Source: DATHTK01 sp035463295 (lineage in GTDB: Bacteria > Actinomycetota > Rubrobacteria > Rubrobacterales > Rubrobacteraceae). From it: 64,000 bases of DNA. A program made the position numbers and the translations under genes. Of this stretch, positions 35,192 to 43,357 are shown piece after piece (within the stretch, counting starts at the first letter, position 1; every line of letters begins with the position of its first letter). The stretch lies in assembly GCA_035463295.1 (NCBI GenBank), contig DATHTK010000021.1:1-64000 (forward strand), read 5' to 3'. The notes beneath the pieces are model-generated. The model ran no database searches. It saw only the letters and a program-made list of their open reading frames with translations, and was not told the origin of the DNA.

Positions 35192-35317
35192 TCAGGTGTT
35201 GCTGCGGTTGCGACGACGGCGCCTGCGGCGCCTCCGCCTCCGCCGCCTGCCACCGCTGCGCGAAGTGTCGCTCGCCGAAAAGGACGCAGCCGGGGACACT
35301 TGGTTGAACTTGGCCAT
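35192..35317 (-). CDS. Poly-arginine micro-protein, 41 aa
   Basis: ATG at 35315-35317 follows an excellent AAGGAGGTGAAGAG site. The protein starts MAKFNQVSPAASFSASDTSR, continues SGG, then has 13 consecutive Arg residues and ends NRSNT. The Arg run uses mixed codons (AGG, CGG, CGC, CGT), so it is not a simple DNA repeat. Such a tail would bind RNA or DNA; tiny Arg-rich ribosome-associated proteins are known in actinobacteria, but this one is not a clear match to any I recall. It is transcribed toward the ABC exporter. Confidence 0.7.
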   Translation of the reverse strand: MAKFNQVSPAASFSASDTSRSGGRRRRRRRRRRRRRNRSNT

Positions 35318-35476
35318 TCTCTTCACCTCCTTGTTCGGTCTCGACGTTGTAAGTACATAGTGCGGTCGGATCGTTAAGCCATCATTAGCCCAGCGTGAGA
35401 GGGCTCTAATCTTGCTCTGAATGAGAGTCCTCTAATCTTTCCCCTCAGTCCTGGTCTTCCGGGCTCCGTCCTCAGC

Positions 35477-35490
35477 AAGCCGTTCGGCTT
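35477..35490. terminator. Short hairpin AAGCCG-TT-CGGCTT
   Basis: A 14-base inverted repeat overlaps the TAA stop of the 34-residue ORF on the minus strand. It may end the kinase operon transcript. It is short and lacks a T-run, so the evidence is modest. Confidence 0.35.
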
Positions 35491-35593
35491 ATTGGAGTTT
35501 GAAGCCCGGGCGCTGGACCACTGGCGTCGCTCCCACTCCCCGCGGCAGGTTGGCCACGTCGTCCTCGATCACGAGCGGGCGCCCCGCCTTCAC
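35489..35593 (-). CDS. 34-aa peptide coupled to the histidine kinase
   Basis: The GTG at 35591-35593 overlaps the kinase stop (GTGA) and has GCGGAGGA upstream. The frame encodes MKAGRPLVIEDDVANLPRGV followed by GATPVVQRPGFKLQ and TAA. Codon choice is normal for the genome. No family is known to me. The overlap suggests it is translated together with the kinase and may modulate it. Confidence 0.5.
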   Translation of the reverse strand: MKAGRPLVIEDDVANLPRGVGATPVVQRPGFKLQ

Positions 35594-37014
35594 TGCCGGT
35601 CCTCCGCCAGCGGACGAGACGCCGGCTCACCCGTGGGCGGTTCGGCGAGCAGAGGGAGGCAGAGGGACATCCTGGTGCCCTCTCCCGGGGGGCTCAAGGC
35701 CTCGACGTGGCCGCCGTGCGCCTCGACGATGGTCTTGGCGATGGGCAGACCCAGACCCGTACCCCCCACCTTGCGCGAGCGCGCCTTGTCGAGGCGATAG
35801 AAGCGCTCGAAGATGCGAGGCAGCTCCTCCGCGGGGATGCCGGGGCCGCGGTCCCTGACCTCGATCCGCAACTCCCCGGAACGAACCGAGGAGGAGAGGG
35901 TGATCTCCGCGTTCGGACCAGCGTACTTGGCGGCGTTATCCACCACGGCGAGCACAGCCTGCTCGATGCGCTGGGGGTCCACCTTCACGCAACCCTTGCC
36001 CTCCAGGCGCGTCTCCAGCGTGGCCTCGCGCTCGCGAGTGAGCATCTCGGCTCTTCCGGCGAGCTCCGTCAGAAACGACTCGACGTCGACCGTCTCGAAC
36101 TCGAGCGGCAGCGCCGATGGAAGGTCGGACCTCGCCAGGAAGAGCAGCTCCTCGACCATCCGCGACATCCGCTTGGACTCTGCCACGATCTCCTCGAAGA
36201 GCTCCGCCTGGTCGGGGCTGGGGCGCAGCGCCAGCCCGACCTGGGCGTTACCGCGCAGCACGGTCAGGGGCGTCCTGAGCTCGTGGGAGACGTCCGCTAT
36301 GAAGTCTGTCTTCGCCTGGTTGGCCTTGGCGAGCTTCTGCGCCGTCTGCTGCTGCTCGTTGTAGAGCCGCTTCAGCTCGTTGACGACGCGCACCGTCGCG
36401 TAGGCCAGCCCGACCCCGACCAGGAGCAACCCGAAGAGCACGGTGAGCAACACTATCCTGGCGTTCTTCGTTGCCTGGTCCAACGCCGTGAGCGACTGCT
36501 CCGAGAGGCTCTCGCCCAGATCGTCCAGGTCCTCGCCGACCTGCGCCATCTCGTCCAGCCGCACCAGCCCGCGGTCGCTGGCCTCAATAAAGGCGGCCCG
36601 GTCTCCATCGTAGAGTTCTACCGCCGGGCGGAAACCCTCGTAGTATTCCTCGGCCATCGCCCGGATCTCCTGCGGCTGGGGCGTTTCAGAGTCGCGGATA
36701 CCAACATTCGCAAGCTCCCCTATCTCCTCCTCGAGCTGGGCGTAAGCATCCTCGAAGTTGTCGATCTGGGTCCTCGTGGGGCCGCCGAAGGTTATGTTGC
36801 GGTGGTAGTGGCGCAGGTCGAGGACCGCGGCGCGCAGGTCGTCCCCCTCGTCTTCGAGTTCGAGGTCGTAGCGAGCCTCGTCGGTAACGTTCTCCACGCT
36901 GCGGTTGAGCAGGAGCCCCACGAGGCCGGCGACGAAGATCGCGACCAGCAGACCCCCGACCGCCGCGATCGTAACCCGCCACGGCTGCTCTAGCATCTTT
37001 TTCATCCAGCCCAC
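35590..37014 (-). CDS. Sensor histidine kinase with large extracytoplasmic domain
   Basis: About 474 aa: TM1 at about 13-36 and a helical external sensor of roughly 150 residues (HYHRNITFGGPTRTQIDNFE is part). TM2 (IVLLTVLFGLLLVGVGLAYATV), a coiled linker, and H-box FIADVSHELRTPL with His244 follow, then a HATPase domain (NAAKYAG, DRGPGI, GGTGLGLPI). The external part looks like a four-helix sensor (CHASE3-like). GTG at 37014 is chosen for AAAGG upstream; TTG 37074 and ATG 37005 are alternatives. It is divergent from its partner regulator at 37092. Confidence 0.88.
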   Translation of the reverse strand: MGWMKKMLEQPWRVTIAAVGGLLVAIFVAGLVGLLLNRSVENVTDEARYDLELEDEGDDLRAAVLDLRHYHRNITFGGPTRTQIDNFEDAYAQLEEEIGELANVGIRDSETPQPQEIRAMAEEYYEGFRPAVELYDGDRAAFIEASDRGLVRLDEMAQVGEDLDDLGESLSEQSLTALDQATKNARIVLLTVLFGLLLVGVGLAYATVRVVNELKRLYNEQQQTAQKLAKANQAKTDFIADVSHELRTPLTVLRGNAQVGLALRPSPDQAELFEEIVAESKRMSRMVEELLFLARSDLPSALPLEFETVDVESFLTELAGRAEMLTREREATLETRLEGKGCVKVDPQRIEQAVLAVVDNAAKYAGPNAEITLSSSVRSGELRIEVRDRGPGIPAEELPRIFERFYRLDKARSRKVGGTGLGLPIAKTIVEAHGGHVEALSPPGEGTRMSLCLPLLAEPPTGEPASRPLAEDRQ

Positions 37015-37073
37015 GCTCACGGACCTTTCGTAGGTCTCATCGACACCGCACTGTGACTCCTGGCACGTCCGCA

Positions 37074-37081
37074 ATTATACT
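37074..37081. promoter_or_regulatory. Overlapping divergent -10 boxes between kinase and regulator
   Basis: TATACT on the plus strand (37076-37081) and TATAAT on the minus strand (37079-37074) share bases. The plus-strand box ends 10 bases before the regulator ATG, a near-leaderless spacing. Both promoters cannot be occupied at once, so expression of the pair may be mutually exclusive. Confidence 0.5.
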
Positions 37082-37091
37082 TACGTGCGTC

Positions 37092-37772
37092 ATGCGGGTT
37101 TTGATCATCGAGGACGACCATGCGATAGTACGCTTTCTGGAGCGGGGGCTCGCGGCGCACGGCCACAGCACCGTCAGCGCGGACAACGGCGAGGACGGGG
37201 TGCGCCTCGCCCGTGACGAATCGGTCGACCTGATATTGCTGGACATCATGCTGCCGCTGATGGACGGCCACCGTGTGCTCGGGCGCATCCGGTTGAGGCG
37301 TCCGGACGTGCCGGTGCTGATGCTTACCGCCCGCGACGACCTGCGAAACAAGGTGGACGCCCTCGACGCCGGCGCCGACGACTACCTTACCAAGCCGTTC
37401 GACCTGGAGGAACTGCTGGCCCGCATTCGGGCGCTCACCCGGCGCGCCGACCAACCACAGGCGTCGAAGATAGAGGCCGGCGACCTGAAGGTGGACCTGC
37501 GCTCTCGCCGCGTCTGGCGCGGCGACAAGCTCGTCGACCTCTCCAGCCGGGAGTTCGCCCTCCTCGAGTACCTCATGCGCCACCCCGGACAGGTGCTCAG
37601 CCGCCAGCAGATCCTCTCCGCAGTCTGGGACTACGACTTCGACCCCGGCTCCAACGTCGTCGACGTCTACGTGCGCCACCTGCGCAACAAGATAGACCTC
37701 CCCGGGGAGCCGTCCCTGATCTCCACCGTGCGTGGCGCCGGCTATCGTTTCCAATCCTCGCAGGGAGACTAG
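37092..37772 (+). CDS. OmpR-family response regulator
   Basis: This 226-residue regulator has a receiver domain (IIEDDHAIVRF, phospho-Asp51 in LILLDIMLPLMDG, LTKPFDLEELLARI) and a C-terminal winged helix (LSSREFALLEYLMRHPGQVLSR...VVDVYVRHLRNKID). ATG 37092 fits the family start and lies 10 bases after TATACT. Its kinase partner is the divergent gene to the left. A cluster of TTTCATC repeats just downstream (37795-37838) may be its DNA target. Confidence 0.93.
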   Translation: MRVLIIEDDHAIVRFLERGLAAHGHSTVSADNGEDGVRLARDESVDLILLDIMLPLMDGHRVLGRIRLRRPDVPVLMLTARDDLRNKVDALDAGADDYLTKPFDLEELLARIRALTRRADQPQASKIEAGDLKVDLRSRRVWRGDKLVDLSSREFALLEYLMRHPGQVLSRQQILSAVWDYDFDPGSNVVDVYVRHLRNKIDLPGEPSLISTVRGAGYRFQSSQGD

Positions 37773-37794
37773 CCCCTGACGCTCTCCGGGCGGT

Positions 37795-37838
37795 CAGATG
37801 AAAGCAATTTAATCCTACTTTCATCGTGATTTCATCTG
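37795..37838. promoter_or_regulatory. TTTCATC repeat cluster, candidate regulator binding site
   Basis: CAGATGAAAG (37795-37804) is inverted to TTTCATCTG (37830-37838), and TTTCATC also occurs at 37819. The two direct copies start 11 bases apart, one helical turn, which is the spacing OmpR-type dimers prefer. The site begins 22 bases after the regulator gene. Confidence 0.5.
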
Positions 37839-38092
37839 CGGGAGGAATAATCCGATAGTAGTGATCGTGGGGGGCGCTCTCTTCGTCGTTCGCGGTCCAC
37901 AACTTCAGAGTCCGGGCGTGGGGCAACTCCTCCTTTCCCTTTCCCCACCTTTCACCCATCGACTTATTGCCCCCCCGGACTCCTCTCGCAGGTTGGTTCT
38001 TCGAACCGCTGAACGTCCTCATTCCGGGTAGCGGTCCGAGGCCTGTCTGGTCCGAAGCGCGAATACCGTCTAATCACCGCGCGTCTCTTACG

Positions 38093-38098
38093 TATACT
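38093..38098 (+). promoter_or_regulatory. -10 box TATACT, leaderless start of topB
   Basis: TATACT ends 6 bases before the topB ATG, with no room for a ribosome site. Confidence 0.5.
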
Positions 38099-38104
38099 AC
38101 TTTC

Positions 38105-40210
38105 ATGAGGCTCATCGTCGCCGAGAAACCATCCGTCGCGCGCGACCTCGCGAACGCGCTGGGAAGTCATCGTCGAGGTAAAGGGTCCCTCGTCGGAAGC
38201 GGCTGGACCGTCACGTGGGCGCTCGGGCACCTGGCGGAGCTGGCCCCCCCCGATGCCTACGGGGGCGAGTACAAGAAGTGGCGACTGGAGACACTGCCGA
38301 TCCTGCCCGACAAGTTCAAGGTCCGGATCAACGCGAGGACGCGTGAACAGTTCAAGGTCGTCGAGGGACTCCTGCGCGACCCCTCGGTCACCGAGGTCGT
38401 CAACGCCTGCGACGCGGGGAGAGAGGGGGAGTTGATCTTCGCCCACCTCTATACCCTCAGCCGGTGCACGAAACCTGTCCGACGGCTCTGGATCTCCTCT
38501 CTCACCCCCGAGGCGATCCGGTCCGGCTTCGACTCCCTGCGCGACGGCTCTTCCATGAGACCCCTCGAAGACGCCGCCCGCAGCCGTAGCGAGGCGGACT
38601 GGGTCGTCGGTATGAACGCTACCCGCGCCTACTCCGTTCGCTTCGGGAGCCCCGGCAACGTCCTCTCCGTCGGCCGTGTCCAGACGCCCACCCTGGGGCT
38701 CCTCGTGAACCGCGAAAGGGAGATAGAGACCTTCAAGCCCGAGAAGTTCTGGACCGTCCACGCCCGCTTCGCTCGCGAAAACCTCACCTACGACGGTATG
38801 TGGTTCAGAGCTAGACAGAACCGTCTAGAGGAGCAGCAGGCGGCCGAGGATATAGCAGAGCGGACCCGCGGGGGCACCGGCGTCGTGCGAAAGGCGGAGA
38901 AGAAGACCGCCTCGGAGAAGCCGCCGCTTCTCTACGACCTGACGGAGTTACAGAGGGGGGCCAACGCGCGGTATGGCTTTACGGCCGAGAGGACGCTGCG
39001 CGCGGCCCAGGCTCTCTACGAAGAGAAGAAGCTCATCACCTATCCTCGCACCTCGAGCCGTTACCTCTCGAAGGACATGATCTCGGGTCTCGGGAAGAGG
39101 GTCGAGGGTGCCGGATCTCTTCTCGAGCTGGCGCCGTTCGCTGAGGAGCTACTGGGGTTGGCGAAGCTGCCGATCAGCAAGCGCGTCGTAGACGACGCGA
39201 AGGTTACGGATCACCACGCCATAGTTCCGACCGGGAAGAAGGTCTCGGGGAATCTGCCCCCCGATGAGGCGAAGGTCTTCGATCTGGTGGCGAGGAGGTT
39301 TCTGGCCGTTTTCTTCCCCCCGGCCCGGTTTGAGAACACTACCGTCGTCACCGAGGTCCGCGGTGAGACCTTCCTCAGCAGGGGGCGGGTTGTGCTCGAG
39401 CCTGGCTGGCGGGCGCTCTACCCGGACGGCGTCGGCGGGAAGAAGGAGAAAGAGCCGCCGGCCTTGCCGCCCGTGGAGGTCGGGCAGGAATGGCGGGTGG
39501 CGAAGGTTGGCGTGAAGGAGGGGGAGACCAAGCCTCCGCCGCGCTACTCGGAGGCGAGTCTGCTCGGGGCGATGGAGACGGCGGGGAAGCTCGTCGAGGA
39601 CGAAGAGCTCCGGCAGGCGATGAAAGAGAGTGGGCTCGGGACGCCGGCCACGAGGGCGGCGATCATCGAGCGTCTCATAAAGGTCGGATACGTCGAGCGC
39701 GAGAAAAAGGCCCTCGTCCCGACGGAGAAAGGGCGGGCCCTGATCTCGCTCCTCGCGGAGAGCCCGCTCGCCTCCACCGAGCTCACCGCCCGGTGGGAAG
39801 AGCGCCTGGCGCGGATGGAGAAGGGTGCCGAGCGCCGCCCCGACTTCATGTCCGACATAAGCGGTTTCGCCACGAAGATCGTCGAGGAGGCGCGCCGCAA
39901 GGAGGGGGAGAGGGTGACGTCACCCGCGCGCGCCAGGGAATCGCTCGGGGCGTGTCCGCGGTGCGGCTCTCCGGTAGTCGAGACGAAGAAATCGTACGGC
40001 TGCTCGGCGTGGAAGACCGGCTGCAAGTTCGCCATCTGGAAGACCGTCTCCGGTAAGCGCCTGAGCGTCTCACAGGCCCGGCAGCTCCTCACGACGGGGA
40101 GAACCGGCCAGCTCAATGGCTTCAAGAGCAAGGCTGGCAGGTCCTACTCCGCCGCCTTGAAGCTGGATGATGACCACAAGGTGCGGCTGGACTTCGGGGA
40201 GAGGAACTAG
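38105..40210 (+). CDS. topB: DNA topoisomerase III (type IA)
   Basis: This 701-residue enzyme relaxes and decatenates DNA by single-strand passage. It begins MRLIVAEKPSVARDLANALG with the Toprim Glu, continues with ACDAGREGELIF (Toprim acidic residues), the RVQTPTLGLLVNRE segment, and the active-site Tyr in LITYPRTSSRYL. A C-terminal zinc-like module (CPRCGSPVV, then SYGCSAWKTGCKFAIWK) follows. ATG 38105 is 6 bases from TATACT, which argues against the longer frame from 37967. It is distinct from TopA in length and motifs. Confidence 0.93.
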   Translation: MRLIVAEKPSVARDLANALGSHRRGKGSLVGSGWTVTWALGHLAELAPPDAYGGEYKKWRLETLPILPDKFKVRINARTREQFKVVEGLLRDPSVTEVVNACDAGREGELIFAHLYTLSRCTKPVRRLWISSLTPEAIRSGFDSLRDGSSMRPLEDAARSRSEADWVVGMNATRAYSVRFGSPGNVLSVGRVQTPTLGLLVNREREIETFKPEKFWTVHARFARENLTYDGMWFRARQNRLEEQQAAEDIAERTRGGTGVVRKAEKKTASEKPPLLYDLTELQRGANARYGFTAERTLRAAQALYEEKKLITYPRTSSRYLSKDMISGLGKRVEGAGSLLELAPFAEELLGLAKLPISKRVVDDAKVTDHHAIVPTGKKVSGNLPPDEAKVFDLVARRFLAVFFPPARFENTTVVTEVRGETFLSRGRVVLEPGWRALYPDGVGGKKEKEPPALPPVEVGQEWRVAKVGVKEGETKPPPRYSEASLLGAMETAGKLVEDEELRQAMKESGLGTPATRAAIIERLIKVGYVEREKKALVPTEKGRALISLLAESPLASTELTARWEERLARMEKGAERRPDFMSDISGFATKIVEEARRKEGERVTSPARARESLGACPRCGSPVVETKKSYGCSAWKTGCKFAIWKTVSGKRLSVSQARQLLTTGRTGQLNGFKSKAGRSYSAALKLDDDHKVRLDFGERN

Positions 40211-40251
40211 GGCTTTGTGATCCCTCACGTAGTCGTCGCGAGCTGTTGAGG

Positions 40252-40257
40252 TAAACT
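40252..40257 (+). promoter_or_regulatory. -10 box TAAACT, leaderless start of the FAD oxidase
   Basis: TAAACT ends 10 bases before ATG 40268, and no ribosome site lies between them. Confidence 0.45.
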
Positions 40258-40267
40258 CTTCACCCGT

Positions 40268-41512
40268 ATGAAGACTATCGTCGTGGGGGCCGGTCTCGCC
40301 GGCCTCACCTGCGCAAAGGTGTTGGTGGAGCGCGGCGCGGAGGTCGTTCTCTTCGAGGCGTCCGACGGCGTCGGCGGTCGCGTGCGCACCGACGAGAGGG
40401 ACGGCTTTCTGCTCGACCGGGGATTCCAGGTCTACTTCACTTCCTACCCGGTCGCGCGACGCCACCTCGACCACGCGGCGCTCGACCTCCGCCCGTTCGA
40501 CCCCGGTGCGATCATCCACCGCGGGCGCGAGAAGTCCGTCCTCTCCGACCCTCTACGCGACCCGAAGGCGCTCGTGCCGTCGCTGATCTCGGATGCAGCG
40601 ACAGCGGGCGACAAGCTCCGCACCGCAAAGCTGGCGGCGCGGGTTCTCCCGAGCACGGCGACCAGCGCGGGCGAGGAGGGCGGCGAGGCCGACCCTTCGA
40701 TCCTGGAGTATCTGGAAGCCGCCGGCTTCTCGGAGAAGTACATAGACTCCTTCTACCGGCCTTTCTTTGGGGGTGTCTTCCTGAGCCGGACGCTCTATAC
40801 CTCCTCGCGCGCCTTCCGGTTCACGTTCCGGATGCTCGCGACGGGGCGTACGGTCGTACCCGCTCTCGGGATGGGTGAGATCCCCAAACAGCTCGCCTCT
40901 CACCTGCCGGATGGAGCGCTGCGGTTGAACAGCCCGGTCGAGGGGTTGTTGCGCGTCGGTGAGCGGGCAGTAGGGGTGCGGGCGGGTGCGGAGGAGCACG
41001 AGGCGGACGCCGTAGTCGTGGCGACCGACGCGCCGACTGCGGGGAAGCTTACGGGTGAGGCGGTCCCAGAGGGGGCGGTGGGGGAGGTCTGCCTCTACTA
41101 CGAGACGAGCGGGGTCGGGAGCGGGAAGAAGGTCATGCTCAACGCCGGCGAGGGGGCGTTCGTCAACAACGCCGTCGAGATCAGCGGCGTCTCCGAGCGC
41201 TACGCCCCCGCGGGCCGGCACCTGCTCTACGCCGTGACGCTCGAGGACTTCGACCTCCCGGACGACGAGCTCTTCCGCCGGGGTATCGAGGACCTGAGCC
41301 TGTGGTACCCGGAGGCGGACTTCCGGCCTCTGGCGCTCCGCCGCATCCCCTACGGTCAGTTCGCCCAGCCGCCGGGCGTTCACGCTATGTTGCCGGGGAA
41401 TCGGACCGGGACGCCGGGCCTTACTCTCGCTGGCGAGTATACAGAGGACTCCTCCATCAACGGCTCGATGCTCTCCGGAGAGAAGGCGGCCGGGGAGGTG
41501 CTGGGCGCGTGA
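40268..41512 (+). CDS. FAD-dependent amine oxidase / phytoene desaturase-like protein
   Basis: A 414-residue flavoprotein has an N-terminal dinucleotide fold VVGAGLAGLTCAKVLVERGA, then FEASDGVGGRVRTDERDGFL with the conserved GG-motif, and a C-terminal FAD loop LAGEYTEDSSINGSMLSGEKAA. It resembles protoporphyrinogen oxidase, amine oxidase and carotenoid desaturase relatives; the substrate is unclear. The stop overlaps the start of an ABC ATPase (TGATGA), so it is co-expressed with the exporter that follows. Confidence 0.87.
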   Translation: MKTIVVGAGLAGLTCAKVLVERGAEVVLFEASDGVGGRVRTDERDGFLLDRGFQVYFTSYPVARRHLDHAALDLRPFDPGAIIHRGREKSVLSDPLRDPKALVPSLISDAATAGDKLRTAKLAARVLPSTATSAGEEGGEADPSILEYLEAAGFSEKYIDSFYRPFFGGVFLSRTLYTSSRAFRFTFRMLATGRTVVPALGMGEIPKQLASHLPDGALRLNSPVEGLLRVGERAVGVRAGAEEHEADAVVVATDAPTAGKLTGEAVPEGAVGEVCLYYETSGVGSGKKVMLNAGEGAFVNNAVEISGVSERYAPAGRHLLYAVTLEDFDLPDDELFRRGIEDLSLWYPEADFRPLALRRIPYGQFAQPPGVHAMLPGNRTGTPGLTLAGEYTEDSSINGSMLSGEKAAGEVLGA

Positions 41513-42267
41513 TGAACGGAATGAACGGGACGCCGGCGCTCAAGGTGGAGAAGCTCAAGAAGACCTACTCGACCGGGCTGGTAGCCCTCGACGGGGTCTC
41601 GCTCGAGGTAGATGCGGGACGTTTCTTCGGGCTTCTGGGTCCCAATGGGGCGGGGAAGACGACGCTCATAAACAGCGTCGTAAGCCTGGCGCGGCCGAAC
41701 TCGGGGCGGGTCGAGGTCTTCGGGCTCGACGCGCGCGAGCAGTTCCGAGAGGCGCGACGCATGATCGGGGTCTCCCCTCAGGAGATAAACCTGGACAAGT
41801 TCCTCACCGTCGAGGAGACCATGCTCTTCCACGCCGGCTACTACGGGGTGCCGAAGCAGAAGGCGCGCGAGAGGGCCGACGAGCTGCTCGAGCGTTTCGC
41901 ACTCACGGAGAAACGCAAGCAAAGGGTCAACACCCTGTCCGGGGGGATGAAACGGCGCGTGCTCTTCGCCCGCGCGCTCATGCACGACCCGAAGTTGCTC
42001 TTCCTCGACGAGCCGACCGCCGGGGTGGACGTGGAGCTGCGCTACAAGTTGTGGGGCTACATCCGCGAGCTCAACCGCGGGGGGTTGACGATCCTGCTGA
42101 CTACTCACTACCTCGAGGAAGCCGAGGCGCTCTGCGAAGAGATCGCGCTCATAAACGACGGCAGGATCGCCGCGAGGGGGACGAGCGCGGAGCTCAAGGA
42201 AGAGTACGGCGCGAGGAACGTCGAGGAGGTCTACTTAAAGGTGATAGGCAATGGTTCTGCTCGGTAG
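41512..42267 (+). CDS. ABC-2 type exporter ATPase (DrrA-like)
   Basis: A 251-residue ATPase has Walker A GPNGAGKT (43-50), Q-loop GVSPQEINLD, signature LSGGMKRR, Walker B LLFLDEPTAGVD and H-loop TTHYLEEAE. The ATG overlaps the FAD oxidase stop. The next gene is its membrane partner, overlapping by 17 bases. Together they form an exporter of the antibiotic/lipid efflux class; the substrate is unknown. Confidence 0.92.
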   Translation: MNGMNGTPALKVEKLKKTYSTGLVALDGVSLEVDAGRFFGLLGPNGAGKTTLINSVVSLARPNSGRVEVFGLDAREQFREARRMIGVSPQEINLDKFLTVEETMLFHAGYYGVPKQKARERADELLERFALTEKRKQRVNTLSGGMKRRVLFARALMHDPKLLFLDEPTAGVDVELRYKLWGYIRELNRGGLTILLTTHYLEEAEALCEEIALINDGRIAARGTSAELKEEYGARNVEEVYLKVIGNGSAR

Positions 42268-43018
42268 ACCGTTCCGGACGCTGCTCTCGCGCGAGATACT
42301 GCGCTTCACCAGGATCTGGGTGCAGACCCTGATCCCCCCGCTCCTCAGCTCGCTCCTTTACCTGTTGGTCTTCGGGCTGGCTCTGGGGACGCGCATAAGG
42401 GAGATAGAAGGCGTACCCTACCTCGAGTACATCCTGCCGGGGATCGCGCTGATGAACGTCGTGACCGGCTCGCAGATGAACTCCTCCTGGTCGGTCTTCG
42501 ATGCCAAGCGCGAACGCTACATAGACGAGGTCCTGATCTCCCCCATAAGCGACTTCCAGATAGCGCTCGCCTACTCCCTTGGCGGCACGCTGCGCGGCGT
42601 CCTGATGGGCGCCGGGGTGATGCTCGTCGGAATGCCGTTCGTCGGCGTGGGCGTCGAGCACCTGGGGCTCCTGGTCCTGATCGGGGTGCTCTCCGCCTTT
42701 ACTTTCTCGGCGCTCGGAACGATGGTCGGCGTCCTGGCGACGAGGATCGAGCACATCACCTTTCTCTCCAGCGTCGTCATCCAGCCTCTGGCTTTCCTGG
42801 GCGGCGTCTTCTACTCGGTCGGGATGCTGCCGGAGCCCCTGAAGATCGCGACGCTCTTCAATCCGATCTTCTACACCGTCGACGCCGCCCGCTACGCGAC
42901 CTTCGCGGTCTCGGACCTGAACCCCTACCCGACCGTCGCCGTCGTCTTCCTCCTCGCCGCCCTCGCTTTCGCCGGGGCGTGGTGGTCCATAAACCGCGGC
43001 CCGAACCTCCGGTACTAA
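42251..43018 (+). CDS. ABC-2 type exporter permease
   Basis: A 255-residue membrane protein with six helices starts MVLLGRPFRTLLSREILRFT and carries the ABC-2 elements SPISDFQIALAYSLGG and FLGGVFYSVGMLPEPLKIAT followed by LFNPIFYTVDAAR. It overlaps the ATPase gene by 17 bases and must be its partner. Confidence 0.92.
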   Translation: MVLLGRPFRTLLSREILRFTRIWVQTLIPPLLSSLLYLLVFGLALGTRIREIEGVPYLEYILPGIALMNVVTGSQMNSSWSVFDAKRERYIDEVLISPISDFQIALAYSLGGTLRGVLMGAGVMLVGMPFVGVGVEHLGLLVLIGVLSAFTFSALGTMVGVLATRIEHITFLSSVVIQPLAFLGGVFYSVGMLPEPLKIATLFNPIFYTVDAARYATFAVSDLNPYPTVAVVFLLAALAFAGAWWSINRGPNLRY

Positions 43019-43357
43019 CGCTACCTCCCTTGGGTCGTCGGCTCTAGCTCTTCGAACCGCTGAGGGATCTGAGCGTCGCTCTGGAGCCCCGCCAGGGGAC
43101 CACTCGGCGTGAAAGCGGGCCGGGATGAAAGTTGCGAGGAACGTTGGCGCGCTCGATGCTCCCGGCCCGAGATGCTCGTCTACTGTAGAGCAGAGCGGGG
43201 GTAGATTTCTGTGCTCTGCGGCACATAGAGGAGGTGGCGCTCCCGCGGCCGGAATCACGCTAGAATCGGCCGTGTGAGATCTCTTTTCCGATGGAGTAGC
43301 GCTGGGCCGGTATCGAGGCGCGAGCCCGAGCTCGGGACGTACGGAGCAGGGGTGTAG
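43019..43357. other. Gap before the mannosyltransferase gene
   Basis: These 339 bases hold no gene that I can support. TCTACTGTAGA (about 43179) is a near-palindrome, followed by GCAGAGC / GCTCTGC inverted arms around 43194-43219. TAGAAT at about 43262 is a candidate -10 box giving a leader of roughly 90 bases for the gene at 43358. Confidence 0.4.

Larger units (their letters stand above)
37773..38104. other. Gap between response regulator and topB
   Basis: No gene is seen in these 332 bases. The left part is AT-rich and carries the TTTCATC repeat cluster (37795-37838); the right part is C-rich and ends in the topB promoter TATACT at 38093. Confidence 0.5.

Noticed and set aside
35210..35248. 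Simple DNA repeat expansion as the cause of the Arg run
   Set aside because: Codons are mixed (AGG, CGG, CGC, CGT), so it is not a plain triplet repeat.
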